Shown one piece after another: positions 1-6,935 of a DNA stretch of 33,348 nt; position 1 is the first letter of the stretch; each line of letters starts with the position of its first letter. The position numbers were made by a program, and so were the translations under genes. The DNA is from Lachnospiraceae bacterium. GTDB lineage: Bacteria; Bacillota; Clostridia; Lachnospirales; Lachnospiraceae. The notes below the pieces were generated by a model, which was not told the DNA's origin, ran no database searches, and saw only the letters and a list, made by a program, of their open reading frames with translations. The DNA lies in contig JAGKTY010000029.1 of NCBI GenBank assembly GCA_021153185.1, positions 1 to 33,348 on the forward strand, in the 5' to 3' direction.

Positions 1-1
1 G

Positions 2-505
2 ACTTTCGTTGCCTATTATTTGGGAGGTAAATCAGGAAATTCGATTTATTTAAATAATAATGTGCCACTTTATCTTGCGCGCGAAGATGAAGAATATCTG
101 AGAAAACTTTTCAAAGCAATGGAAAAAGCAAACTATGATGAAAAGGGCAAGGATGATAATGTCATTATTACAAAAGAAAAGAATAAAGCGCTTTATGAGA
201 TGTTGCTTTTGAAGCTGAATAGTACGCCGTATAACAAAAATCGATGGAATATCTATAAGACGCTTGAAGGTAAAGAAGAAGTGTTTGGAGCATTAACGAT
301 TGAAAAGCAATGTTTTGTGATTGGTCAGATTATTTGCTGGATCAATTCAGCTACACAGAATGTAAATTTAAAGGATTTGCATGAAAGTGAACATGCTGGA
401 AAGATTCGAATAAACAAAAAGGTATCGGAATGCAATGAATTTATTTTGATTCATCAATCAATAACAGGAATGTACGAAAGAAGTATAGACCTGTTGACGG
501 TATGA
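2..505 (+). CDS. cas9: Cas9 endonuclease, C-terminal fragment (gene begins outside the window)
   Basis: The reading frame is open from base 2 and gives 167 residues, so this is only the last part of a protein that normally exceeds 1000 residues. The C-terminal end reads LIHQSITGMYERSIDL, which matches the closing segment of type II-A Cas9 (LIHQSITGLYETRIDL in the Streptococcus pyogenes protein). The fragment therefore covers the end of the PAM-interacting domain; the RuvC and HNH nuclease domains lie upstream. A TTG at base 20 is not a real start, because the same frame continues to the window edge with Cas9-like sequence (TFVAYYLGGKSGNS). The stop overlaps the cas1 start by four bases (ATGA). 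Cas9 with crRNA and tracrRNA cleaves invading DNA. The tracrRNA gene is not seen here and is usually upstream of cas9. Confidence 0.93.
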   Translation, partial: TFVAYYLGGKSGNSIYLNNNVPLYLAREDEEYLRKLFKAMEKANYDEKGKDDNVIITKEKNKALYEMLLLKLNSTPYNKNRWNIYKTLEGKEEVFGALTIEKQCFVIGQIICWINSATQNVNLKDLHESEHAGKIRINKKVSECNEFILIHQSITGMYERSIDLLTV

Positions 506-1386
506 GCTGGCGGACTGTTGTTGTCTCAAGAAGTGCCAAATTGGACTATCAGATGGGCTATATGGTAGTGAGACAGGAGGAGACGACAAAAATATTTTTG
601 AACGAAATCAGCACGGTTATTATAGAGACCACTGCGGTCTCTATAACCGGTGCGTTACTGTGTGAGTTTGTGAAGAACAAAATTAAAGTGATTTTCTGTG
701 ATGAAAAAAGAAATCCTTGTTCGGAGCTAATGCCGTATTATGGTGCCCATGATACAAGCGCAAAAATCCGAAACCAAATAGCGTGGAGTGAAGATATTAA
801 GGCCAGAGTCTGGACAGAAATTGTATCTGAAAAGATTTGCAAACAAAAAGAACTGTTAGAACGTGTCGGAAAAGATGAAGAGGCGACGCTTTTGCAAAGT
901 TATCTTAGCGAAATACAATATGGAGATTCGACAAACAGAGAAGGACATGCTGCAAAGGTGTATTTCAATGCGCTATTTGGAAAGGATTTTACGAGGACTT
1001 CAGATAGTAATATTAATGCAGCACTCAATTATGGATATAGCATCATATTGTCATCGTTTACAAGGGAAATCGTTGCTAACGGATATATTACACAGATAGG
1101 TTTATTTCATGATAATATGTTTAATCAGTTTAACCTGGCTTCAGATTTAATGGAGCCATTCCGGCCGATTGTGGATCGGACCGTTTATGAGATGGAACTT
1201 CAAGTGTTTGAAAAAGAAGAGAAGATGAAGCTTGTGGATTTATTAAACCAATCGGTACGCATCCATGATAGGATGGAATATGTAAATAATGCCATTAAAA
1301 TATACTGCAAAAGCATATTTGATGCACTTGGAGATAAAGATGTTGCAATGATAAAGTTCTATTCTTTATCCGGGGACATGAGATGA
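502..1386 (+). CDS. cas1: CRISPR-associated endonuclease Cas1, type II
   Basis: This 294-residue protein is the integrase subunit of the Cas1-Cas2 spacer acquisition complex. The metal-binding residues expected for Cas1 are visible as E147 (in REGHAAKVYF), H203 (in GLFHDN) and D215/E218 (in NLASDLMEPFRP). The last block is characteristic of type II Cas1. The length is typical of type II-A and type II-C Cas1. The start ATG overlaps the cas9 stop and the stop overlaps the cas2 start, which implies translational coupling in a cas9-cas1-cas2-csn2 operon. Nothing in the reading frame suggests loss of function. Confidence 0.97.
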   Translation: MSWRTVVVSRSAKLDYQMGYMVVRQEETTKIFLNEISTVIIETTAVSITGALLCEFVKNKIKVIFCDEKRNPCSELMPYYGAHDTSAKIRNQIAWSEDIKARVWTEIVSEKICKQKELLERVGKDEEATLLQSYLSEIQYGDSTNREGHAAKVYFNALFGKDFTRTSDSNINAALNYGYSIILSSFTREIVANGYITQIGLFHDNMFNQFNLASDLMEPFRPIVDRTVYEMELQVFEKEEKMKLVDLLNQSVRIHDRMEYVNNAIKIYCKSIFDALGDKDVAMIKFYSLSGDMR

Positions 1387-1703
1387 GTTACAGATTTATG
1401 AGAGTTCTTGTAATGTTTGATTTGCCGGTTGTGACTGCGGCAGAACGAAAAGAGTATGCAAAGTTTAGAAAGTATCTGATCAAATCCGGATTTCTGATGG
1501 TGCAGGAGTCTGTATACTGTAAACTGTCACCTAATTCGACATTAGCTGATGCGGCCATAGAAAATGTGAGAAAAAACAAACCGGAAAAAGGTTTGGTACA
1601 AGTGCTTAGGGTGACAGAGAAACAGTATGCAAAAATGGAATTCATAGTGGGAGAAGGAAAAACGGAAGTGTTGTCTTCTGATGATAGGCTGGTAATTTTA
1701 TGA
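1383..1703 (+). CDS. cas2: CRISPR-associated protein Cas2
   Basis: This 106-residue protein has the Cas2 ferredoxin-like start, with the conserved aspartate D13 in VLVMFDLP and a typical KFRKYLIKSGF stretch after it. Cas2 dimers bridge two Cas1 dimers during integration of new spacers; nuclease activity is not needed for this. The start overlaps the cas1 stop, and the stop overlaps the csn2 start, each by ATGA. Length is normal for the family. Confidence 0.97.
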   Translation: MSYRFMRVLVMFDLPVVTAAERKEYAKFRKYLIKSGFLMVQESVYCKLSPNSTLADAAIENVRKNKPEKGLVQVLRVTEKQYAKMEFIVGEGKTEVLSSDDRLVIL

Positions 1704-2374
1704 AGCTTGTAGAAAGAGAAATCGGTCTGGAGATAGAGTTAAAAGAGAATGTTGTTTCAGTTATTGTTGTGGAGAATGTCGGGTTGAGACTTCCGATGAT
1801 TGAAGGATTGTATTCACAGGTCATGGGAAAAGAAGGCCGTTGGCTGCTTGTGGAAAATGAAAAGAATTTTGACTTGGGCAAGATGGCGGAAATAATTTTG
1901 GAACCATTTTCATTAGAACTGAACAACAAAAAGGTGAAAACTAAATTGTATCAGGATATCAAAGAGATTGCGCAAGATAATTTCTTTTCACAGGGGCTAG
2001 AGGTCCATTCCAAGATTTGCGGCTTTTTTGAAGAACTATTTGAGAAAGTGCCATATCCTATTCAATATGAGGAAGACTGGAATATAATCGAACTGCTGAA
2101 GGCGTATGGCGTGCAACTGGAGGAAGCGTATGATAATTTATATGAAAAAATATTCGATTATATTTCGTTGGTTACTCATTTGTGCGGAATTCGAATATTT
2201 ATCATGATAAATATTAAACAATATCTGTCAGAAGAGCAATTATCTGAGTTGTATAAACTTGCAAAGTACATTAAAATACAATTAGTGTTAATCGAATTTG
2301 ATGTGGGTAAAACAAGGCATGATTGTGAGGAGGTCTATATTCTTGACAAAGATTGCTGTATTATATCTTATTAA
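1700..2374 (+). CDS. csn2: Type II-A CRISPR adaptation protein Csn2
   Basis: This 224-residue acidic protein is the fourth gene of the operon and sits exactly where csn2 sits in type II-A loci. Its N-terminus (MKLVEREIGLEIEL) and the central block with FFEELFEKVPYPIQYEEDWNIIELLKAYGV resemble Csn2, split here across descriptions only in part. The length is near the usual 220 residues of the long Streptococcus/Enterococcus-type Csn2. Family members form tetrameric rings that bind DNA ends and are required with Cas9 for spacer acquisition. Presence of csn2 assigns the locus to subtype II-A. The assignment rests on position, length and overall similarity rather than on a catalytic motif, as Csn2 has none. 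Confidence 0.92.
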   Translation: MKLVEREIGLEIELKENVVSVIVVENVGLRLPMIEGLYSQVMGKEGRWLLVENEKNFDLGKMAEIILEPFSLELNNKKVKTKLYQDIKEIAQDNFFSQGLEVHSKICGFFEELFEKVPYPIQYEEDWNIIELLKAYGVQLEEAYDNLYEKIFDYISLVTHLCGIRIFIMINIKQYLSEEQLSELYKLAKYIKIQLVLIEFDVGKTRHDCEEVYILDKDCCIISY

Positions 2375-2483
2375 TTTGAAAAAGCATTGTTTTACGCCAA
2401 ACTTGTGTGCCAAAGGGGGACAAGTTGCTTACGCATATGCCAATATGTATAGGTTCGGTGATAACCTTAAAATGAAATTTGAG
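2375..2483 (+). promoter_or_regulatory. CRISPR leader ending in the ATTTGAG anchoring motif
   Basis: This AT-rich 109-nt stretch lies between csn2 and the first repeat. Its last seven bases, 2477-2483, are ATTTGAG, identical to the leader-end motif known to direct leader-proximal spacer insertion in type II-A arrays of streptococci. The first repeat then begins GTTTGAG, so the junction reads as a near-perfect tandem heptamer. This sets the orientation of the array: spacer 1 next to csn2 should be the newest. Confidence 0.8.
2425..2453 (+). promoter_or_regulatory. Weak candidate promoter for pre-crRNA in the leader
   Basis: TTGCTT (2425-2430) and TATAGG (2448-2453) are separated by 17 nt. Matches to sigma-A consensus are only 3/6 and 4/6. 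Transcription would start near 2460, just before repeat 1. The position is right for a type II-A array but the boxes are poor. Confidence 0.3.
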
Positions 2484-3112
2484 GTTTGAGAACCTTGTAA
2501 GTGAATAAAGGTGTAAAACAAACCGCTAGACACGCTGTAATTCTCTCTTGTTTGAGAACCTTGTAAGTGAATAAAGGTGTAAAACGCTCGCACCTCCCGT
2601 TACAGTGAGCACAACGTTTGAGAACCTTGTAAGTGAATAAAGGTGTAAAACAAAAGAAAAATGCAAGTTGTTAATACACAGTTTGAGAACCTTGTAAGTG
2701 AATAAAGGTGTAAAACTATACCATCCGCCTGCTGCCGCATCAGAATTGTTTGAGAACCTTGTAAGTGAATAAAGGTGTAAAACGTATATGTGTCAAATAA
2801 TGCAAGTGATGACGTTTGAGAACCTTGTAAGTGAATAAAGGTGTAAAACTCGATGAAATGATGAAGGAAATTTCAGACGTTTGAGAACCTTGTAAGTGAA
2901 TAAAGGTGTAAAACGCGCTTCGCTCGAACTATCTGTCGATTTTCGTTTGAGAACCTTGTAAGTGAATAAAGGTGTAAAACTCTGCATAGTTCCGTAGAAG
3001 TATTCAACATGTTTGAGAACCTTGTAAGTGAATAAAGGTGTAAAACATGATTGAATAATACGACTCCTATCTCATTGTTTGAGAACCTTGTAAGTGAATA
3101 AAGGTGTAAAAC
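2484..3112 (+). CRISPR. Type II-A CRISPR array, 10 intact 36-nt repeats
   Basis: Ten identical 36-nt repeats begin GTTTGAGAACCTTG and end GGTGTAAAAC. They start at 2484, 2550, 2616, 2681, 2748, 2814, 2879, 2945, 3011 and 3077. The nine spacers between them are 29-31 nt, and a tenth spacer (3113-3142) follows before an eroded repeat. All spacers differ from one another and I see no match to other parts of this window. The GTTT start and AAAAC end are typical of type II repeats read in crRNA orientation, the same strand as the cas genes. Spacer lengths, in order, are 30, 30, 29, 31, 30, 29, 30, 30, 30 and 30. Confidence 0.98.
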
Positions 3113-3142
3113 ACCTAACATAAGAACATGACAGCTTTCTCG

Positions 3143-3190
3143 GTTTGAGAACCTTGCAATTTTACAATACTCGTTTAAGAACCCTGTAAG
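3143..3190 (+). repeat. Eroded terminal repeats at the trailer end of the array
   Basis: After spacer 10 the repeat keeps only its first 14 bases (3143-3156). A second partial copy, GTTTAAGAACCCTGTAAG (3173-3190), matches the repeat start at 16 of 18 positions and begins exactly 30 nt after the first. Decay of the oldest repeats is expected at the leader-distal end. The second copy runs into the larE start region. Confidence 0.8.
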
Positions 3191-3195
3191 GAACC

Positions 3196-4008
3196 ATGAA
3201 TCAAGAATTACAAACGAAATACAACCAATTAATAGAATATTTGGCTTCTCTGGGGAGCGTCGCGGTCGCTTTTTCGAGTGGTGTCGATTCCACGTTTCTG
3301 TTGTATGCAGCCAAGCAAGCCCTGGGGGATAAGGTGCTTGCAATTACGGCAGCTTCGGATTTGTTCCCAAAACGGGAATTGAATGAAGCACGTACTTTTT
3401 GCGAGAAAATTAGCGTAAGGCAACTTATCATCTATCCGGATGAACTGGCAATCGAAGGATTTGCATCAAATCCCAAGAACCGGTGTTATCTATGTAAGTA
3501 CGACCTGTTTTCCAAAATCAAAGAGGTGGCAAAGGAGCAGGGCATGGCGGCCGTAATCGAGGGCTCAAACCTTGACGACATGGGAGATTACAGACCGGGT
3601 ATGCAGGCAATTGCAGAGCTTATGGTGAGAAGTCCGCTTCGGGAAACCGGATTTAGCAAACAGGAAATCAGGACTCTTCTCAAGGAATTTGGTATCGATG
3701 TATGGGAGAAGCCATCCTTTGCGTGTCTTGCCAGCAGGATTCCGTATGGAGATGAAATCACAAAGGAAAAGCTTGCGCGCGTGGAACAGGCGGAGCAGCT
3801 TTTACAGGATATGGAATTTCACCAGGTACGGGTGCGCATCCATGGCGGTGTCGCGAGGATTGAACTTGAGCAGGCAGAGTTTGCGCGCTTTATGCAGGAA
3901 GAAATCCGCATGGAGGTGTACCGCAAATTTCAGGAATACGGATTTGACTATGTTGCCCTCGATTTACTGGGGTATCGTACGGGAAGCATGAATGAAACAA
4001 TTTTATAG
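3196..4008 (+). CDS. larE: ATP-dependent sulfur transferase LarE (nickel-pincer cofactor synthesis)
   Basis: This 270-residue PP-loop protein carries the pyrophosphatase motif SGVDST at about residues 28-33 and the LarE signature KPSFACLASR around residue 177. LarE adds sulfur to the adenylylated dicarboxylated nicotinate intermediate of the nickel-pincer nucleotide cofactor. Three cysteines stand out: C97 and C100 (NRCYLCK) and C177. In Lactiplantibacillus plantarum a single cysteine at the last position is sacrificed, whereas LarE proteins with this three-cysteine pattern are known to bind an iron-sulfur cluster and can turn over; I infer the second type here. The ATG at 3196 has a close-spaced AAGGA (3188-3192) inside the eroded CRISPR trailer. 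No separate promoter is visible. The other cofactor genes, larB and larC, lie near 9.9-12.0 kb. Confidence 0.9.
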   Translation: MNQELQTKYNQLIEYLASLGSVAVAFSSGVDSTFLLYAAKQALGDKVLAITAASDLFPKRELNEARTFCEKISVRQLIIYPDELAIEGFASNPKNRCYLCKYDLFSKIKEVAKEQGMAAVIEGSNLDDMGDYRPGMQAIAELMVRSPLRETGFSKQEIRTLLKEFGIDVWEKPSFACLASRIPYGDEITKEKLARVEQAEQLLQDMEFHQVRVRIHGGVARIELEQAEFARFMQEEIRMEVYRKFQEYGFDYVALDLLGYRTGSMNETIL

Positions 4009-4100
4009 CGTGTGATGAAAGCAGAAGCACATGCGGAACCGAAATTAAAAAAGTGCATGCGAACCGAAAGCAAAAAAATAAATAGGAAAACAATCACTGA

Positions 4101-4129
4101 TTGCAATTTGATATTATTGAGGGTATAAT
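4101..4129 (+). promoter_or_regulatory. Candidate sigma-A promoter upstream of the mgtE leader
   Basis: TTGCAA (4101-4106) and a perfect TATAAT (4124-4129) are separated by 17 nt. Transcription would start near 4136, giving a 5' leader of about 265 nt before mgtE. The stretch 4009-4100 before it holds only a short imperfect direct repeat (around 4026-4045 and 4052-4070, sharing GAACCGAAA) and no gene. Confidence 0.55.
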
Positions 4130-4148
4130 AATATTTGGTCAAAGTTGT

Positions 4149-4181
4149 GTTTGGCAGACAAAGCTGCCGGACAGTTTTTTT
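4149..4181 (+). terminator. Intrinsic terminator hairpin after larE / in the mgtE leader
   Basis: GTTTGGCAG (4149-4157) pairs with CTGCCGGAC (4164-4172), nine pairs including two G-U, with a six-base loop, followed by a seven-T run at 4175-4181. It may end larE transcription. Because the promoter at 4101-4129 lies upstream of it, it could also act on the mgtE transcript. Confidence 0.65.
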
Positions 4182-4225
4182 GATACATCAAATGCACAAT
4201 AGCTTGCAATTAGGAGGTGAATGAT

Positions 4226-4324
4226 ATGGACGGTTGTGATGGTAATAGTCGAAGTCTAAAGCGCGATGGGATTAGATGCAATATGGCTATGATACACAAG
4301 TCCGTATCATACTGTTTTTCATAG
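4226..4324 (+). CDS. Possible 32-residue leader peptide upstream of mgtE
   Basis: A short ORF starts at ATG 4226 behind an excellent ribosome binding site (AGGAGGTGA at 4212-4220) and ends at TAG 4322-4324. It would encode MDGCDGNSRSLKRDG and further residues ending in SYCFS. I do not recognise the sequence and cannot show that it is conserved. Its stop codon lies eight bases before the left arm of the terminator hairpin at 4333-4370, so a ribosome terminating here would cover that arm. This placement, rather than the peptide itself, argues for a regulatory role in mgtE expression. An alternative 12-codon frame from ATG 4221 is too close to the ribosome binding site. Confidence 0.5.
   Translation: MDGCDGNSRSLKRDGIRCNMAMIHKSVSYCFS
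4288..4319 (+). promoter_or_regulatory. AT-rich hairpin with T-run at the end of the leader ORF
   Basis: TATGATAC (4288-4295) pairs with GTATCATA (4304-4311) across an eight-base loop, followed by CTG and five T residues (4315-4319). The stem is weak for a terminator, but it is perfectly paired and lies inside the last codons of the leader ORF, so translation would disrupt it. Confidence 0.4.
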
Positions 4325-4332
4325 GTCTAATT

Positions 4333-4377
4333 TACCACCGCGAATACATAATGATATGAAAACGGTGGTATTTTTAT
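4333..4377 (+). terminator. Candidate attenuator immediately before mgtE
   Basis: TACCACCG (4333-4340) pairs perfectly with CGGTGGTA (4363-4370) and is followed by TTTTTAT. The loop is long (22 nt). Being only 25 nt before the mgtE start and on the same strand, it can act only on mgtE leader transcription. A possible competing pairing exists between TGGTAA (4240-4245) and TTACCA (4332-4337). Confidence 0.5.
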
Positions 4378-4401
4378 GCCCTTTTATCGTGGGAGGCCGA
4401 A

Positions 4402-5796
4402 ATGGAAAAGGAAGTATTAAATGAACAGAATGTTGTGCAGGAAGTACTGGAATTAATCCGCGGAAATCTGAATGACAAACAGCTTTCAGAGAGACTGAGT
4501 GACTATCATGAAAATGATATTGCGGACACATTTGAAGTGCTTGACCGTTATGAAATCAAGCGTCTGTACCGTGCAATCGGTGCGGAACGGTTTTCTGATA
4601 TTTTTGCATATGTAGAAGACAAAGAAAACTACATCGAAGGAATGGACATCAATAATCTTGCCAAGATTATCTCGGAAATGGATTCCGATGATGCGGTTGA
4701 TGTCATTGAGGATATCGAGGACGAGGAGACGATAGAAAAGCTTCGCTCCATGCTCGATGAAAAGGTTGCCGCCGATATCGCACTCATCGAATCTTACGAT
4801 GAAGATGAAATCGGTAGCATGATGACGACAAACTTTATCGTCATTCACAAGAATCTGACGATTCGCCAGGCGATGGCAGAGCTTGTGAAGCAGGCAGGCG
4901 AAAATGACAATATCTCAACAATTTATGTCGTTGATGACGATGACAAATTCTATGGTGCGATTGATTTAAAGGATCTGATTATTGCAAGGCAGTATGCAGA
5001 TTTAAAAAAGTTAATTTCAACAAACTATCCGACATTAAACGCACATGAGATTATCAGTGAATGTATTGAGCGTATCAAGGATTATGCGGAGGATTCCATT
5101 CCGGTATTAGATGATGACAACAACCTAATCGGTATCATCACATCGCAGGATATCGTAGAGGCTGTGGACGAAGAACTCGCAGAAGACTACGCCATGTTCG
5201 CCGGTTTGACAGCGGAAGAGGATCTGAATGAAAAGACGCTGCAGAGTATGCGCAAGCGTTTGCCTTGGCTCGTTGTATTGTTGTTCCTGAGCATGGGTGT
5301 CTCTTCGGTTGTCGGCGTGTTTGAAGGTGTCATTGCAGCAGTTCCTGTGATTATTTGCTTCCAGTCGCTGATTCTGGGCATGGCAGGTAATGTCGGAACA
5401 CAGTCGCTTGCTGTGACCATTCGTGTTTTGATGGATGAACAGCTTAAGAGCAAAGACAAACTGCATCTGATTTTTAAGGAGATGCGTGTGGGGTTTGCCA
5501 ATGGCTTGCTGCTTGGTACCCTTGCCTTTGGTTTTTTGGGATTTTATATTACAGTATTTAAACAGCACGACATCGTGCAGGCATTTTTTATCTCGGGATG
5601 TGTCGGAATTGCATTGATGTGTGCGATGGTAATGTCCAGTCTGGTCGGAACGCTTGTGCCGCAAATTTTCCACAAGCTTAAAATCGATCCGGCAGTTGCT
5701 TCCGGACCACTCATTACAACAATGAATGACCTGGTTGCGATTATCACGTATTATGGCTTTGCATGGATTTTACTTGTGAAATGCTTGCATATGTAA
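4402..5796 (+). CDS. mgtE: Magnesium transporter MgtE
   Basis: The 464-residue protein has the full MgtE layout: an acidic N-terminal helical domain (about residues 1-130), two CBS domains (about 130-260, including TIYVVDDDDKFYGAI and SIPVLDDDNNLIGIIT), a connecting helix, and about five membrane segments from residue 285 to the end. The membrane part shows the family blocks SLILGMAGNVGTQSLAV and DPAVASGPLITTMNDL; the aspartate in the latter corresponds to the pore magnesium site of Thermus MgtE. The channel imports magnesium and is closed by magnesium binding to the cytosolic domains. GGGAGG at 4391-4396 precedes the ATG. A possible attenuator and leader ORF lie upstream. The next gene, metF, follows 25 nt later with its own ribosome binding site. 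Confidence 0.96.
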   Translation: MEKEVLNEQNVVQEVLELIRGNLNDKQLSERLSDYHENDIADTFEVLDRYEIKRLYRAIGAERFSDIFAYVEDKENYIEGMDINNLAKIISEMDSDDAVDVIEDIEDEETIEKLRSMLDEKVAADIALIESYDEDEIGSMMTTNFIVIHKNLTIRQAMAELVKQAGENDNISTIYVVDDDDKFYGAIDLKDLIIARQYADLKKLISTNYPTLNAHEIISECIERIKDYAEDSIPVLDDDNNLIGIITSQDIVEAVDEELAEDYAMFAGLTAEEDLNEKTLQSMRKRLPWLVVLLFLSMGVSSVVGVFEGVIAAVPVIICFQSLILGMAGNVGTQSLAVTIRVLMDEQLKSKDKLHLIFKEMRVGFANGLLLGTLAFGFLGFYITVFKQHDIVQAFFISGCVGIALMCAMVMSSLVGTLVPQIFHKLKIDPAVASGPLITTMNDLVAIITYYGFAWILLVKCLHM

Positions 5797-5821
5797 CAAT
5801 AACAGACAAAAGGGAGAAGAT

Positions 5822-6691
5822 ATGAAAATCAGAAATTTGTTAGACAAAGATGAATTTGCTATTTCTTTTGAAGTGTTTCCGCCGAAAACACAGATAAACT
5901 ACGAGTCGGTTGAGACTGCAACGAGAAACATCGCAGCGCTTAAGCCGGAGTTTATGAGTGTGACATATGGTGCCGGCGGCGGTACAAGCGAGTACACGGT
6001 TTCCATTGCAAAGGATTTACAACAGCGCTATGAAATACCGATGATGGCACATCTTACATGTATTACATCCACACAGGAAAAAATAGCAAACCAGCTTTCG
6101 CTCCTTCGTGAAAATGGAATCGAAAACATCCTGGCGCTTCGCGGAGATATTCCGGAGGGAATGGAAGAAGAGGCGAAAAACAGAAGCTTCGAGCATGCTT
6201 CGGACCTCATTGCGGAGATTAAAAAGCATGGAGATTTCTGTATTGGCGGTGCCTGCTATCCGGAGGTACATCCGGATTCGGATTCGCAGAAGCAGGATAT
6301 CGAAAATTTAAAGAAAAAAGTCGATGCGGGCTGTGAATTTCTGGTTACACAGATGTTTTTTGATAACAACATCCTATACAATTTCTTATACAAAATCCGC
6401 GAGGCCGGTATTTCGGTTCCGGTCATGCCGGGAATTATGCCAATTACAAATGCCAAGCAGATGAAGCGGACGATTAAACTCTCCGGAACACAGCTTCCGC
6501 AGCGGTTTATCCGGATCTTAGAGACGTTTGGTGATTCCCCGCAGGCAATGCGTCAGGCGGGCATTGCATATGCGACAGAGCAGATTATTGATTTGTACGC
6601 AAACGGTGTCAAAAAGGTGCATGTTTACTCCATGAATCAGCCAATGGTTGCAGAGGCGATTATGAACAATTTATCAGATATTTTGGGATAG
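5822..6691 (+). CDS. metF: Methylenetetrahydrofolate reductase
   Basis: This 289-residue TIM-barrel flavoprotein reduces 5,10-methylenetetrahydrofolate to 5-methyltetrahydrofolate, for methionine synthesis or the methyl branch of the Wood-Ljungdahl pathway. Diagnostic segments are FEVFPPK near residue 18, VTYGAGGGTSEYT, LALRGDIP and FLVTQMFFDN. Length is normal for bacterial MetF. AAGGGAGAAG lies just before the ATG. No second MTHFR subunit (the zinc/iron-sulfur C-terminal type, MetV) is visible next to it. The gene follows mgtE closely and ends at a strong terminator, so mgtE-metF may be one transcript. Confidence 0.96.
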   Translation: MKIRNLLDKDEFAISFEVFPPKTQINYESVETATRNIAALKPEFMSVTYGAGGGTSEYTVSIAKDLQQRYEIPMMAHLTCITSTQEKIANQLSLLRENGIENILALRGDIPEGMEEEAKNRSFEHASDLIAEIKKHGDFCIGGACYPEVHPDSDSQKQDIENLKKKVDAGCEFLVTQMFFDNNILYNFLYKIREAGISVPVMPGIMPITNAKQMKRTIKLSGTQLPQRFIRILETFGDSPQAMRQAGIAYATEQIIDLYANGVKKVHVYSMNQPMVAEAIMNNLSDILG

Positions 6692-6695
6692 TGGG

Positions 6696-6723
6696 AAGCG
6701 GTCAGTGATGACCGCTTTTTCTT
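6696..6723 (+). terminator. Intrinsic terminator after metF
   Basis: AAGCGGTCA (6696-6704) and TGACCGCTT (6709-6717) form a perfect nine-pair stem closed by a GTGA tetraloop, followed by a T-rich tail. Confidence 0.92.
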
Positions 6724-6750
6724 GATTTCAAATGTCGATTATTGTAAAAT
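6722..6750 (+). promoter_or_regulatory. Candidate promoter downstream of metF
   Basis: TTGATT (6722-6727) and TAAAAT (6745-6750) are 17 nt apart. It would read into the hairpin element and the genes from 6936 onward, which are closely packed on the same strand without a clear terminator until 17531. Confidence 0.45.
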
Positions 6751-6754
6751 ATAG

Positions 6755-6900
6755 ATAACTATTGGGAGCCATGCAAATATTCATAAAATCAGACTTCATG
6801 CTTGCATGAATGGAAGATTTTATGATTTTTTATATGGGGAAGTAACCACATGAGAAAATGAAAGCATCGTAGAAGCGATTTTGCGCATGTGTAGCGGGAG
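6755..6900 (+). repeat. Hairpin-rich repeat, copy A (right end incomplete)
   Basis: This stretch aligns with the 195-bp element at 24234-24428: a CTATT...AGCC left end, a long hairpin with TCATAAAATC (6781-6790) pairing with GATTTTATGA (6816-6825) around the core ATGCTTGCATG (6798-6808), then CCACAT (about 6845-6850), a small hairpin containing GAAGC, and GCGCATGTG near 6883-6891. The matching right end (GGCTGTGAATAGTAAC in the other copy) is absent. The sequence passes directly into the truncated kinase-like gene. Confidence 0.65.
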
Positions 6901-6935
6901 TATTTTATGAGGAGCTTGTTAAGCTGATCGAGGAG

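Noticed and set aside
863..1099. 78-residue ORF inside cas1
   Set aside because: It lies wholly within cas1 in another frame, without family similarity or a ribosome binding site.
2389..2398. GTTTTACGCC in the leader resembles the start of the reverse-complemented repeat, as in a tracrRNA anti-repeat
   Set aside because: Complementarity stops after about 10 bases and no tracrRNA-like hairpins or terminator follow. The tracrRNA gene is expected upstream of cas9, outside the window.
2793..3343. Minus-strand reading frames over the CRISPR array encoding repeated HLYSLTRFSN-like units
   Set aside because: They are translations of the 36-nt CRISPR repeats, whose length is a multiple of three, and have no ribosome binding site.
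4136..4401. M-box magnesium riboswitch upstream of mgtE
   Set aside because: The conserved M-box core sequences could not be recognised. A covariance-model search would be needed to exclude it fully.
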